In this document: in pieces, positions 34,456 through 43,700 of the stretch | Numbering within the stretch: position 1 is the stretch's first letter | Layout: each line of letters starts with the position of its first letter | Assembly (NCBI GenBank): GCA_020636105.1 | Contig: JACJYL010000001.1 | Span: 4,548,001 to 4,612,000 of the forward strand | DNA: 64,000 nucleotides | Direction of reading: 5' to 3' | DNA from: Lewinellaceae bacterium | GTDB taxonomy: Bacteria; Bacteroidota; Bacteroidia; Chitinophagales; Saprospiraceae | Program-made: the position numbers and the translations under genes | Notes under the pieces: model-generated | Databases searched by the model: none | Told to the model about the DNA's origin: nothing | What the model saw: only the letters and a program-made list of their open reading frames with translations

Positions 34456-34815
34456 GATATTTTGTGCTTGACGGTTCGATTAACAGAGTTAAAAAAAAGG
34501 AGTCCCGATGAAAAGAAGAGTCAGGGATTAAGATTTTTAGCGTCTGACAAATTTAGAAAAATAGTTAGGAATTTGAAGATTGGTGAGGCTTTATTTTAGT
34601 TAAGTGGCCAAGAGATTTTTGAACATCCGAAGGCCATATCTGGTAGGAGCTTACCACACTTCTTATTTGGATTACCTGGAGGATTGGGAAAGATACGGTT
34701 GCCGGTGGAATAAAAAAAAACTGCCCGGATAAATATCCAGGCAGTTCGTTTTTGAAAGGAGACATATTACCCCTGATAAATTTCAGGACAGTTCATGCTC
34801 GTAGTGGTTTTTATA
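34456..34815. other. Gene-free stretch containing a terminator element
   Basis: A possible -7 box for the oxidoreductase (TAAATTTG on the minus strand, 34548-34555) without a clear -33 partner, and the element at 34712-34797 described separately, are all I see. The short frames here are not supported. Confidence 0.55.
34712..34797 (-). terminator. Terminator element downstream of the delta-60 gene (copy A)
   Basis: AACTGCCCGGAT (34719-34730) pairs with ATCCAGGCAGTT (34735-34746) around a 4-base loop (one mismatch). It is flanked by A9 on the left and CGTTTTT on the right, so it can stop transcription in both directions; it lies about 65 bases past the stop at 34816. The element continues with CCTGATAAATTTCAGG. 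An 86-bp relative is at 52154-52239. Confidence 0.85.
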
Positions 34816-36765
34816 TTATTGTTTGTGTATTTTTTTTACGGCTATTCCTTCATTGGTCTGGAGGGTCAAAATCAACAGGCCGGCGGGCATATTGGCCATA
34901 TCGATCCGGATCAGGTTTCCAAAATCAGATTTTTCCAGGGTTTTAAGTATTTTCCCTGAAGGGTCTATGATCTGAATTTTTTCTGTTCTAATGGAAGTTC
35001 CGTCGTATTGGATCGTCAGCTGTTGGCCGGCAGGATTGGGATAAACAACAAACTGTTGTGATAAAGCGGTTTCGTTAACGCCAACCATCAGGTCCATGCC
35101 GTCGCAATCTTCATCTATTTCATTATTTGGAATCTCCTCAGCATCAGGATTTATATACGCATTGGTATCATCACAGTCGTCTGCCAAAATGAATCCGTCT
35201 CCATCCAGGTCATCGTCAGGAGTGCTGCTATCGCAGTCGTCATCAAGGCCATTGTAGGGGATTTCTTCAGCTCCCGGGTTTACAGCTGCATTCATATCAT
35301 CGCAATCCTTATCAGAATCGTACCCGTCCATATCTAAATCAATAATTTGGGCGATGCCGTCGCAATCTTCATCAATGTCATTATTGGGAATTTCTTCTGC
35401 CCCGGGGTTTATGGCAAATTCGAGGTCATTACAATCTACATCAAGACCGTACCCGTCTTCATCCTGGTCAATAAAGTTGCCGTACCTGGCAACTACCATA
35501 TTATCACCTTCACCAGCTCCATCAGCTCCCTGTTGCCCGGCAAGCACAACTTTGCCATCAGATTGAATGACGATATCATTGGCTAATGCTCCAAGTGTTT
35601 CAGGTATTGGTGTGAGTACGTAGCCTTCTTCTCCCCAGGAAGTATCGATCACCCCATTTTCGTCCAATCTTACTGATAAGAGTGCAGCAGGAATGCCGTT
35701 TGTAAAAATTGATCCCCCGCTACTTCCGGCAGCTATTATCTTTCCATCTACCTGCTCAATTAGGCAAGTCGCCCTGGTGTAATCATACACATTAAGGTAA
35801 TAGACGCCCTCTATTCCAAAATCAGCTACAGCAGCGCCGTCCTGATCATAGGCCAATACAACAAGATTTGATCCATTGGAAACAAAAGCTCTTCCTGCAA
35901 GTAAAATGGTTCCGTTGGAGTGAACAATCATGCCGTCAGCAGCACCAGCCAGCGGAGCCAGCATTTCACCATTTGTGGCGAAAGTTGAGTCGAATGCACT
36001 GCCGTCTTCCAGTATTTTGTATAAGGATATACGGTCTGCTCCGAAAGGTACACTTTTTCCACAAGCAAGAATTCCTCCATCTTCCGCAAAAGCGATGTCA
36101 TGTATTTCATCAGAGGATTCATTATCATTCCAGAGAAAAATGCCGTTTTCTGCAAAAGTAGAATCCAGTGATCCATTGGAGTTGAATCTGGCAACTAAAT
36201 TTCGGCTATTAAACCATGGGAAGGAACTGTGCCCCCCTGCCAAAATCTGACCTTGCTCATTGATGACAAAACTGCGAATATAGTCCTCACCAGTATTCAC
36301 CGCGTAAATGGAGATACCATCTGTACCAAATGAGGTATCAGGTGAACCATCCGGATTGAGTTTTATCAATAATAAATCTGTATCAGAACCACCGTTACCA
36401 TGCCCTCCAGCTCCTAATATTTTCCCGTCATCCAATACCTCAATGTGATAAGCCAGATCATAGCCTGCCGGATTTGAATAATGGTACGTCCCATTATCTG
36501 CGAAGGTACTATCAATAGTTCCATCAGTATTGAGCCGTACGATAGCAATGTCTAAGTTGGGCACATCAGGATAATCTTCTGATAAAATGACCACCATTTT
36601 CCCATCTACCTGAAGGGCAATTCCCGTGGGGATATCATGTTGTCCATTGAGATCTACGTTGAAAATACCGCCATCAGCAAAGGAAGGGTCGAGGATTCCT
36701 GCCTGAGCTATAAGTAGTCGGGTAGCAAGAAAGAATAAAATAACAAGTGTAAATGATTTTTTCAA
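34816..36765 (-). CDS. T9SS-exported delta-60 repeat / MopE-motif protein (paralogue 1)
   Basis: The 649-residue protein has a signal peptide (about 1-20, LLIAQAG). Delta-60 (beta-propeller-like) repeats lie at about 24-430, as in LDPSFADGGIFNVDLNG, IVRLNTDGTIDSTFADNG and VIQSDGKVVLAG. Three acidic MopE-type units at about 435-560 follow (DCNDLEFAINPGAEEIPNND, DCDDMNAAVNPGAEEIPYNG, DCDDTNAYINPDAEEIPNNE), which probably bind Ca2+ or another metal. The T9SS type A tail is VVYPNPAGQQLTIQYD ... LKTLEKSDFGNLIRIDM. It is a tandem duplicate of the next gene and the MopE part is almost base-identical between the two. Function is unknown; surface display is expected. Confidence 0.9.
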   Translation of the reverse strand: MKKSFTLVILFFLATRLLIAQAGILDPSFADGGIFNVDLNGQHDIPTGIALQVDGKMVVILSEDYPDVPNLDIAIVRLNTDGTIDSTFADNGTYHYSNPAGYDLAYHIEVLDDGKILGAGGHGNGGSDTDLLLIKLNPDGSPDTSFGTDGISIYAVNTGEDYIRSFVINEQGQILAGGHSSFPWFNSRNLVARFNSNGSLDSTFAENGIFLWNDNESSDEIHDIAFAEDGGILACGKSVPFGADRISLYKILEDGSAFDSTFATNGEMLAPLAGAADGMIVHSNGTILLAGRAFVSNGSNLVVLAYDQDGAAVADFGIEGVYYLNVYDYTRATCLIEQVDGKIIAAGSSGGSIFTNGIPAALLSVRLDENGVIDTSWGEEGYVLTPIPETLGALANDIVIQSDGKVVLAGQQGADGAGEGDNMVVARYGNFIDQDEDGYGLDVDCNDLEFAINPGAEEIPNNDIDEDCDGIAQIIDLDMDGYDSDKDCDDMNAAVNPGAEEIPYNGLDDDCDSSTPDDDLDGDGFILADDCDDTNAYINPDAEEIPNNEIDEDCDGMDLMVGVNETALSQQFVVYPNPAGQQLTIQYDGTSIRTEKIQIIDPSGKILKTLEKSDFGNLIRIDMANMPAGLLILTLQTNEGIAVKKIHKQ

Positions 36766-36883
36766 AATTGCTTAATTACTGCTCTGCCAAAAGCAGCAGA
36801 GCACGGTGCTGTGAAAACAATGTGCTTTAAAGTTGAAAATAATTTTTTACGGTATACCAGCAGTTAACAAGTACTGTTTTTGA

Positions 36884-38815
36884 TTATTTTTTCAAAATCC
36901 GTTTGGCAGCCACGCCTTCATTAGTATGTATTATAATTATTAACATCCCGGAAGGAAAAAGTTCGAGATTAATACTGTTTTGAATTTCAGTGGTCGTCAT
37001 GAGTATTTTACCTGAGTAATCTGTAATTTGGATTAACTCCGGCTGAATTGAATTAACATCGTATTCAATGAAAACTTTACCGGATGTTGGATTTGGATAA
37101 ACCATAAATTGTCGGGCCAATTCCGTTTCATTGATCCCCACCATCAGGTCCATGCCGTCACAATTTTCATCAATTTCATTATTAGGAATCTCCTCAGCAT
37201 CAGGATTTATATACGCATTGGTATCATCACAATCGTCTGCCAAAATGAATCCGTCTCCATCGAGGTCATCGTCTGGAGTGCTGCTATCGCAGTCGTCATC
37301 AAGGCCATTGTAGGGGATTTCTTCAGCTCCCGGGTTTACAGCTGCATTCATATCATCGCAATCCTTATCAGAATCGTAACCATCCATATCTAAATCAATA
37401 ATTTGGGCTATGCCGTCACAGTCCTCATCAATGTCATTATTGGGAATTTCTTCTGCCCCGGGGTTTATGGCAAATTCAAGATCATTGCAATCCACATCAA
37501 TGCCATAACCATCTTCATCCTGGTCGATAAAATTGCCATACCTGACGACTAACATATCATTGCCTCCATTGGCAGCATGTTGCCCGATTAGCACCACTTT
37601 GCCATCAGACTGAATGACGATGTCATTGGCCACGGCTCCATATGTTTCGGGTATGGGTGTTAATACATAACCCTCTTCTCCCCAGGAAGTATCGATTACG
37701 CCATTTTCATCCAATCTTGTCGATAAGAGTGCACCGGGAGTGCCGCCGGTAAAAATCGAATTGCCACTACTTCCGGCAACCATTATCTTACCATCTACCT
37801 GCTCTATTAAGGATTTAGCACTGTTGAAATCATTGATGTGAAGATAAAAGACGCCATCTATTCCAAAATCGGAAACGGGAACACCGTCCTGGTCAAAAGC
37901 CAATACAACAAGATTGGTACCATTGGTTGTTGATGCACTTCCGGTAATGAGGATGTTTCCGTTGGAGTGAACAATCATGCCGTCAGCAGACCCTGCCAGC
38001 GGGGCCAGCATTTCACCATTCGTGGCGAAAGTTGAGTCGAATGCACTGCCGTCTTCCAGTATTTTGTATAAAGAAATACGGTCTGCACCAGCGGGTGCAC
38101 TCCTTCCACAAGCCAGAATGCCACCATCTTCAGCGAAGGCGATGTCATGAATGTGATTAGAAGTTTGATTATCATTCCAAAGGAAAATTCCGTTTTCTGC
38201 AAAAGTAGAATCCAATGATCCGTTGGCGTTAAACCGGCAAACTATGTTTCGGGTATAAACAAACCCCGGGAAATAGCTGTAACCGCCTGCTATAATCTTG
38301 CCTTCTTCATTGATCACAAAACTTCGAATATAATCCTCGCTGGTATCAACAGGAGTAATGGAAATGCCATTTGTGCCAAATGACGTGTCCGGAGAGCCAT
38401 CTGCATTAAGTTTTATCAATAATAAATCCGGATTGGCCGCACTGGTTCCATGAGCCCCCGCGCCTAATATTTTTCCGTCATCCAGTACCTGTATATGATA
38501 AGCCAGGTCAGTGGCTACCGGATTTGAATAATGGTATGTCCCATTGTCTGCGAAGGTACTATCAATGGTTCCATCAATGTTGAGCCGCACGATGGCAATG
38601 TCAAAATTGGGCACATCAGGATAATCTTCTGATAAAATGACCAGCATTTTGCCATCTTCCTGGAGGGCAATTCCCTGGGGCACATCATGGCCTCCATTAA
38701 GGTCTACGTTAAAAATTCCGCCATCTGCAAAGGACGGATCAAGCATTCCTGCCTGACCTGTAACCAACCTGGCAGCAAACAGGAGTAAAATGATAAGTGT
38801 AAATGATTTTTGCAT
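36884..38815 (-). CDS. T9SS-exported delta-60 repeat / MopE-motif protein (paralogue 2)
   Basis: The 643-residue protein has the same domain order as paralogue 1: signal peptide (about 1-20), delta-60 repeats (about 24-425), three MopE-type DCDD...NPGAEEIP units (about 430-555) and a T9SS tail starting FMVYPNPTSGKVFIEYD. The upstream regions of both genes also share AATTACTGC...GGTGCTGTGAAAA, so the promoter was duplicated with the gene. The T9SS tails differ much more than the MopE units, which suggests gene conversion in the middle. Divergent from it is the 39049 gene. Confidence 0.9.
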   Translation of the reverse strand: MQKSFTLIILLLFAARLVTGQAGMLDPSFADGGIFNVDLNGGHDVPQGIALQEDGKMLVILSEDYPDVPNFDIAIVRLNIDGTIDSTFADNGTYHYSNPVATDLAYHIQVLDDGKILGAGAHGTSAANPDLLLIKLNADGSPDTSFGTNGISITPVDTSEDYIRSFVINEEGKIIAGGYSYFPGFVYTRNIVCRFNANGSLDSTFAENGIFLWNDNQTSNHIHDIAFAEDGGILACGRSAPAGADRISLYKILEDGSAFDSTFATNGEMLAPLAGSADGMIVHSNGNILITGSASTTNGTNLVVLAFDQDGVPVSDFGIDGVFYLHINDFNSAKSLIEQVDGKIMVAGSSGNSIFTGGTPGALLSTRLDENGVIDTSWGEEGYVLTPIPETYGAVANDIVIQSDGKVVLIGQHAANGGNDMLVVRYGNFIDQDEDGYGIDVDCNDLEFAINPGAEEIPNNDIDEDCDGIAQIIDLDMDGYDSDKDCDDMNAAVNPGAEEIPYNGLDDDCDSSTPDDDLDGDGFILADDCDDTNAYINPDAEEIPNNEIDENCDGMDLMVGINETELARQFMVYPNPTSGKVFIEYDVNSIQPELIQITDYSGKILMTTTEIQNSINLELFPSGMLIIIIHTNEGVAAKRILKK

Positions 38816-38901
38816 AATTTTTTAATTACTGCGCGGCCAAAAATAGCAGCGCTTGGTGCTGTGAAAATAATGTGCTTTTTCGTTTTGTTTTGATCCAGAC
38901 A

Positions 38902-38937
38902 CAAAATTGAAGCGTATATTGACCATTTAGAAGTACT
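38902..38937 (-). promoter_or_regulatory. Predicted promoter of delta-60 paralogue 2
   Basis: On the minus strand CAATTTTG (38902-38909, one base from TAnnTTTG) is preceded, 22 bases upstream, by the palindrome AGTACT (38932-38937). The same two boxes with the same 22-base gap occur before paralogue 3 (51899-51906 and 51929-51934). AGTACT is also present before paralogue 1 (36870-36875). Confidence 0.45.
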
Positions 38938-39048
38938 ATTTTTGATTATTTTTTGGCTTTAAAAAATATATATAATGTGTTTAATATTGATTATTAATAG
39001 ATTAGTTGCAATTTTAATGTCGAATTATTAGATCAAAATTGTGTGTTT

Positions 39049-40506
39049 ATGGAAAATAGCAAATTGATTACCCATCTCAGTGCCCTTACCACCAATGAAA
39101 TGCGGCGTTTTGGTGAATTTGTTGATTCACCGTTTTTCAATAAACATGAAGATACGAAGAAGCTTTTTGAAATATTAAGAGAAAATAAGGATCGATGGGC
39201 CAGGATTACCAAACAAGAAGTTTACGCGCTAATATTTTCCGATAAATATCAGGAGTTTAAAATAAATAACCTGATGTTCAATTTGATGGAATTGTTAAAA
39301 GAATTTCTGGGGCAATTAGAATATTCTCAAAGTAATGGGAAAAGTGATTTCGTTTTAAAAGGGACTTTAAACAGGTGGATGTGGAAGTTATTTGAGGATA
39401 ATTCCAAAAAAGAAAGGGACGAACTGGAAAGCATTCGGATAAAAGATCAGGATTACTTTGAACGGGTATTTCAGTTGGAGCGGTTTATAGACCAGAGTAT
39501 TATAATGCGCGGAAGAAAACACACGCCTGTTTATTTTGAAAAGATGGAAGAAGCTTTGGAAATCGGGTTTATTCTAAATAAATTGAAAAACGGGTGTGAT
39601 ATGCTAAATCGCATGATGATATTTAATTACAAGTACGATTTAGGTATTTTAAATCTATTATTGCCCTATATCAAAGAAAGGTGGTCTTTTTTTGGAGAAA
39701 TTCCGACTATCAATATCTACTATCGGGTATTATACACTTTTTTGGAGCCGGATCAACATAATCGTTTTTTTGAATTGGTAGAATTTATAGAAAAAAATCG
39801 TTCGCAAATCAATACTGAGGATTTGACATTGATCTATCGGTATGCTATCAATAATGGAATACAGTTATTAAATGTTGACGAGAAAAATTTTTCAAGGGGA
39901 ACTTTCAGGTTATATCAGGCCATGATAAAAGACGGATTACACCTTGAAAATAATGAAATCCGGGATATGGACTTCAAAAACATTGTCACCTTGGCCTGTA
40001 GGTTGAAAGAATTTGATTGGACAAAGTGGTTTATGGATGCTCACCGGGGCAATTTGAATGTAGAATTCAGGAAAAATACATACAATTTTTGCATGGCCTT
40101 TTATTATTATAATCAACAAAATTACCAGGAAGCATTAGTGCTGCTAAGTAAGTTGAATTATAAAAATGCATTTTACCTGATCAATGCAAAATCTATGCAG
40201 ATTAAAATTTTTTACGAGTTAAAAGAATACGATTTACTCTTGTCTTTTTTAGAAAGCTACAGGCTTTTTCTCATTAGGAATAAAAAGATTTCACCTTCCC
40301 GAATCAATATTAATCAGAATTTTGTAAAATATACCCGAAAGTTTATCCAACTGCTAAATTCAAAAGAGGCCTATTCAAAAAAGAATTTTCACGAACATTT
40401 ATTAAAATTGAAGGTAGAATTACTGGAGACGAAAGCACCCATGTTGAATAAAGACTGGTTGCTGGAAAATTTAGAGGAAGTAATACAACGTAAATCGCTT
40501 CCATAA
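39049..40506 (+). CDS. Helical cytoplasmic protein of unknown family
   Basis: The ATG at 39049 gives 485 residues (MENSKLITHLSALTTNEMRR). It has no signal peptide or membrane segment, is rich in Lys, Glu, Phe, Tyr and Asn, and is predicted all-helical by eye, with pairs of helices in the C-terminal half (FCMAFYYYNQQNYQEALVLL, SKLNYKNAFYLINAKSMQIK) resembling TPR units. I do not recognise the family. It is divergent from delta-60 paralogue 2, and a fragment of a second copy, including the string FKNIVTLAC, survives beside paralogue 3 at 52.3 kb. A regulatory or scaffold role for the neighbouring secreted protein is inference. Confidence 0.82.
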   Translation: MENSKLITHLSALTTNEMRRFGEFVDSPFFNKHEDTKKLFEILRENKDRWARITKQEVYALIFSDKYQEFKINNLMFNLMELLKEFLGQLEYSQSNGKSDFVLKGTLNRWMWKLFEDNSKKERDELESIRIKDQDYFERVFQLERFIDQSIIMRGRKHTPVYFEKMEEALEIGFILNKLKNGCDMLNRMMIFNYKYDLGILNLLLPYIKERWSFFGEIPTINIYYRVLYTFLEPDQHNRFFELVEFIEKNRSQINTEDLTLIYRYAINNGIQLLNVDEKNFSRGTFRLYQAMIKDGLHLENNEIRDMDFKNIVTLACRLKEFDWTKWFMDAHRGNLNVEFRKNTYNFCMAFYYYNQQNYQEALVLLSKLNYKNAFYLINAKSMQIKIFYELKEYDLLLSFLESYRLFLIRNKKISPSRININQNFVKYTRKFIQLLNSKEAYSKKNFHEHLLKLKVELLETKAPMLNKDWLLENLEEVIQRKSLP

Positions 40507-40514
40507 ACCATAAA

Positions 40515-40625
40515 AAAAAGGGAAAGTCTGCATGGTGAATCAACATAGTTGAATCACTCGGGAAGAAGAACCTGGGCGGTAAAACCCGGGTCCTTCGAAT
40601 CCCTTATGAGACTTTCTCCTTATTA
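40515..40625. terminator. Probable bidirectional terminator between convergent genes
   Basis: An outer stem pairs GGGAAAGTCT with AGACTTTCTCC, and inside it ACCTGGG pairs with CCCGGGT around CGGTAAAA. A runs (left) and CCTTATTATTT (right) flank it. It separates the 39049 gene from the giant repeat gene on the other strand. Confidence 0.5.
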
Positions 40626-40730
40626 TTTATAAATCCTTTTTCTAATCAGTTATTCATTCATCCGCTGAACGCTTTGTTCAGCACCGCCGGCAATCGGCAA
40701 TTTTCAAAATAAATACCTGATTTACATCAT

Positions 40731-43700
40731 TTACATTTTTATAATGGAAGTTTTTAAACTTTCTCCCTTAACGGTTAAGTCAAGCATATAAGTTCCGGGA
40801 ATTAGTGTTGACATATCCAGTCTAATCAACTCCGTTTCCGGAAAATCTTGTGTAAACATCAGCTGTCCATTAATGTTAAATACACGTACCTTAACATCGC
40901 TTACCGTTTTCTCGAAATCGATTGTTAACTCATCCTGAACCGGATTTGGATAAAAGGATAAATCGACAGCATTTAAAGAAGTTGTTCCATTAACCATTAC
41001 GGTAATGCATTCAGAAGTAGAAGAACAATTACCATCCGTAACGACTACTGCATAATCTCCGGTTACTGTTGGAGTAAAAGAGGCATTGGTCTCTCCGGAG
41101 ATTTCTGTTCCATCACACAAAGTCCATTGGTAGGTCAACCCGGTTGCATTTGCCGTTAAGGTTCCATCCACTTGTGTAACTGAATTGTCAATGGCAATAG
41201 GCACCATATCTCCTAAGGCAACGATATTACCCAATTGGTTACCTTCGCCATCATTAGGCTGGCAATCGACAACCACCTGACCGGTTTGGCTAACGAAACA
41301 ATCTTTGCTCACGGTATAATTATACGTACCATAAGGCAAGTTCTCAACAACATAACTACCGAGGATATCTAGTCCTGTGATAGAAGTTTGCTCGAAAGTT
41401 TCTGTATTGGTAACGGTAATGGTACAATCAGGTTCATTGAAGAAATTACCGACAAAGAAGAAAACATTGTTGGTTGTATTAGGTACCATATCTCCGAGGG
41501 CAACGACATTGCCTTGTGGATTTCCCTGATTGTCATTAGGCTGGCAATCGACGACGACCTGTCCGGTTTGACTTACAAAACAATCTTTACTTACGGTATA
41601 ATTATACGTACCATACGGCAAGTTTTCAACAACATAACTACCGAGGATATCTAGTCCTGTGATAGAAGTCTGCTCGAAAGTTTCTGTATTGGTAACGGTA
41701 ATGGTACAATCCGGTTCATTGAAGAAATTACCGACAAAGAAGAAAACATTGTTGGTTGTATTAGGTACCATATCTCCGAGGGCAACGACATTGCCTTGTG
41801 GATTTCCCTGATTGTCATTAGGCTGGCAATCGACGACGACCTGTCCGGTTTGACTTACAAAACAATCTTTACTTACGGTATAATTATACGTACCATACGG
41901 CAAGTTTTCAACAACATAACTACCGAGGATATCTAGTCCTGTGATAGAAGTTTGTTCGAAAGTTTCGGTATTGGTAACGGTAATGGTACAATCCGGTTCA
42001 TTGAAGAAATTACCGACAAAAAAGAAAACATTGTTGGTAGTATTAGGCACCATATCACCCAAGAAAACGGCATTTCCCAGTTGGTTGCCTTCTCCATCAT
42101 TAGGCTGGCAATCGACGACGACCTGTCCGGTTTGGCTAACGAAACAATCTTTGCTCACCGTATAGTTATAAGTACCATAAGGCAGGTTCTCCACAATGTA
42201 ATCACCGAGGATATTTTGTCCTGTGATAGAAGTTTGCTCGAAAGTTTCTGTATTGGTAACGGTAATGGTACAATCAGGTTCCTGGAAGAAATTACCGACA
42301 AAGAAGAAAACATTGTTGGTTGTATTCGGCACCATATCCCCTAAGAAAACGGCATTACCCAGTTGGTTACCTTCGCCATCATTAGGCTGGCAATCGACCA
42401 CGACCTGACCGGTTTGGCTAACGAAACAATCTTTGCTCACCGTATAGTTATAAGTACCATAAGGCAGGTTCTCCACAATGTAATCACCGAGGATATTTTG
42501 TTCTGTGATAGAAGTTTGCTCGAAAGTTTCTGTATTGGTAACGGTAATGGTACAATCAGGTTCCTGGAAGAAATTACCGACAAAGAAGAAAACATTGTTG
42601 GTTGTATTAGGCACCATATCCCCTAAGGCAACGATATTACCCAATTGGTTACCTTCGCCATCATTAGGCTGGCAATCGACCACGACCTGGCCGGTTTGGC
42701 TAACGAAACAATCTTTGCTCACCGTATAATTGTAGGTACCATAAGGCAAGTTCTCTACAACATAACTCCCCAGGATATCTAGTCCTGTGATAGATGTCTG
42801 CTCGAAAGTTTCTGTATTGGTAACGGTAATGGTACAATCAGGTTCCTGGAAGAAATTACCGACAAAGAAGAAAACATTGTTGGTTGTATTCGGTACCATA
42901 TCCCCTAAGGCAACGATATTACCCAATTGGTTACCTTCGCCATCATTAGGCTGGCAATCGACCACGACCTGACCGGTTTGGCTTACAAAACAATCTTTGC
43001 TTACGGTATAATTATACGTGCCATAAGGCAAGTTTTCTACAACATAACTACCCAGGATGTCTAGTCCAGTGATAGATGTCTGCTCGAAAGTTTCTGTATT
43101 GGTAACGGTAATGGTACAATCAGGTTCCTGGAAGAAATTACCGACAAAGAAGAATACATTGTTGGTTGTATTAGGAGCCAATTCTACGACTTGACTGACG
43201 AAATCAGGGTTTCCATCAACATCTTCAGCACATTCTACAATCGTAATACCTGTAACTATTGCGTAACAGTCTTTAGAAACGGAATAGTTGTAAATACCAT
43301 AAGGAAGGTCAGCAAACAGGTTATAACCACTTGAGGTAATTGTTTGATCAACCGTTAAATCATCATTCCATACACGGATAGTTGCACCATTAATAGGAAT
43401 ACCAAAACCACCCGGAGGCAATACGTAAAATACTAAACTATTGATAGTCATTGGAGTAGTAATAAGAGTCATTTCTACCACCTGACTGTTATATTCAGGG
43501 TTGCCATCAACATCTATTGCACAATCAACCGTAGTCGTTCCGGTAACCGTTTCGTAACAGTCTTTGGTAACGGAATAGTTATAAGTACCAAAAGGAAGGT
43601 CTGGGAACAAGTTGTAATCACTTGAAGTAATCGTTTGGTCAACCGTTAAATCATCATTCCATACACGAATAGATGCATTGTTAATAGCAATATCAAAACC

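Noticed and set aside
34548..34555. TAAATTTG as -7 box of the oxidoreductase gene
   Set aside because: It matches the consensus, but no -33 partner lies at 18-21 bases and the leader would be about 93 bases; left as a mere possibility.
40515..40620. tRNA-like structure (acceptor-like stem, TTCGAAT loop)
   Set aside because: The D and anticodon arms cannot be formed and the T stem does not pair; a terminator between convergent genes explains the stems.
41388..42972. Several plus-strand readings opposite the giant repeat gene
   Set aside because: They repeat with the 282-bp units and have no independent coding signs.
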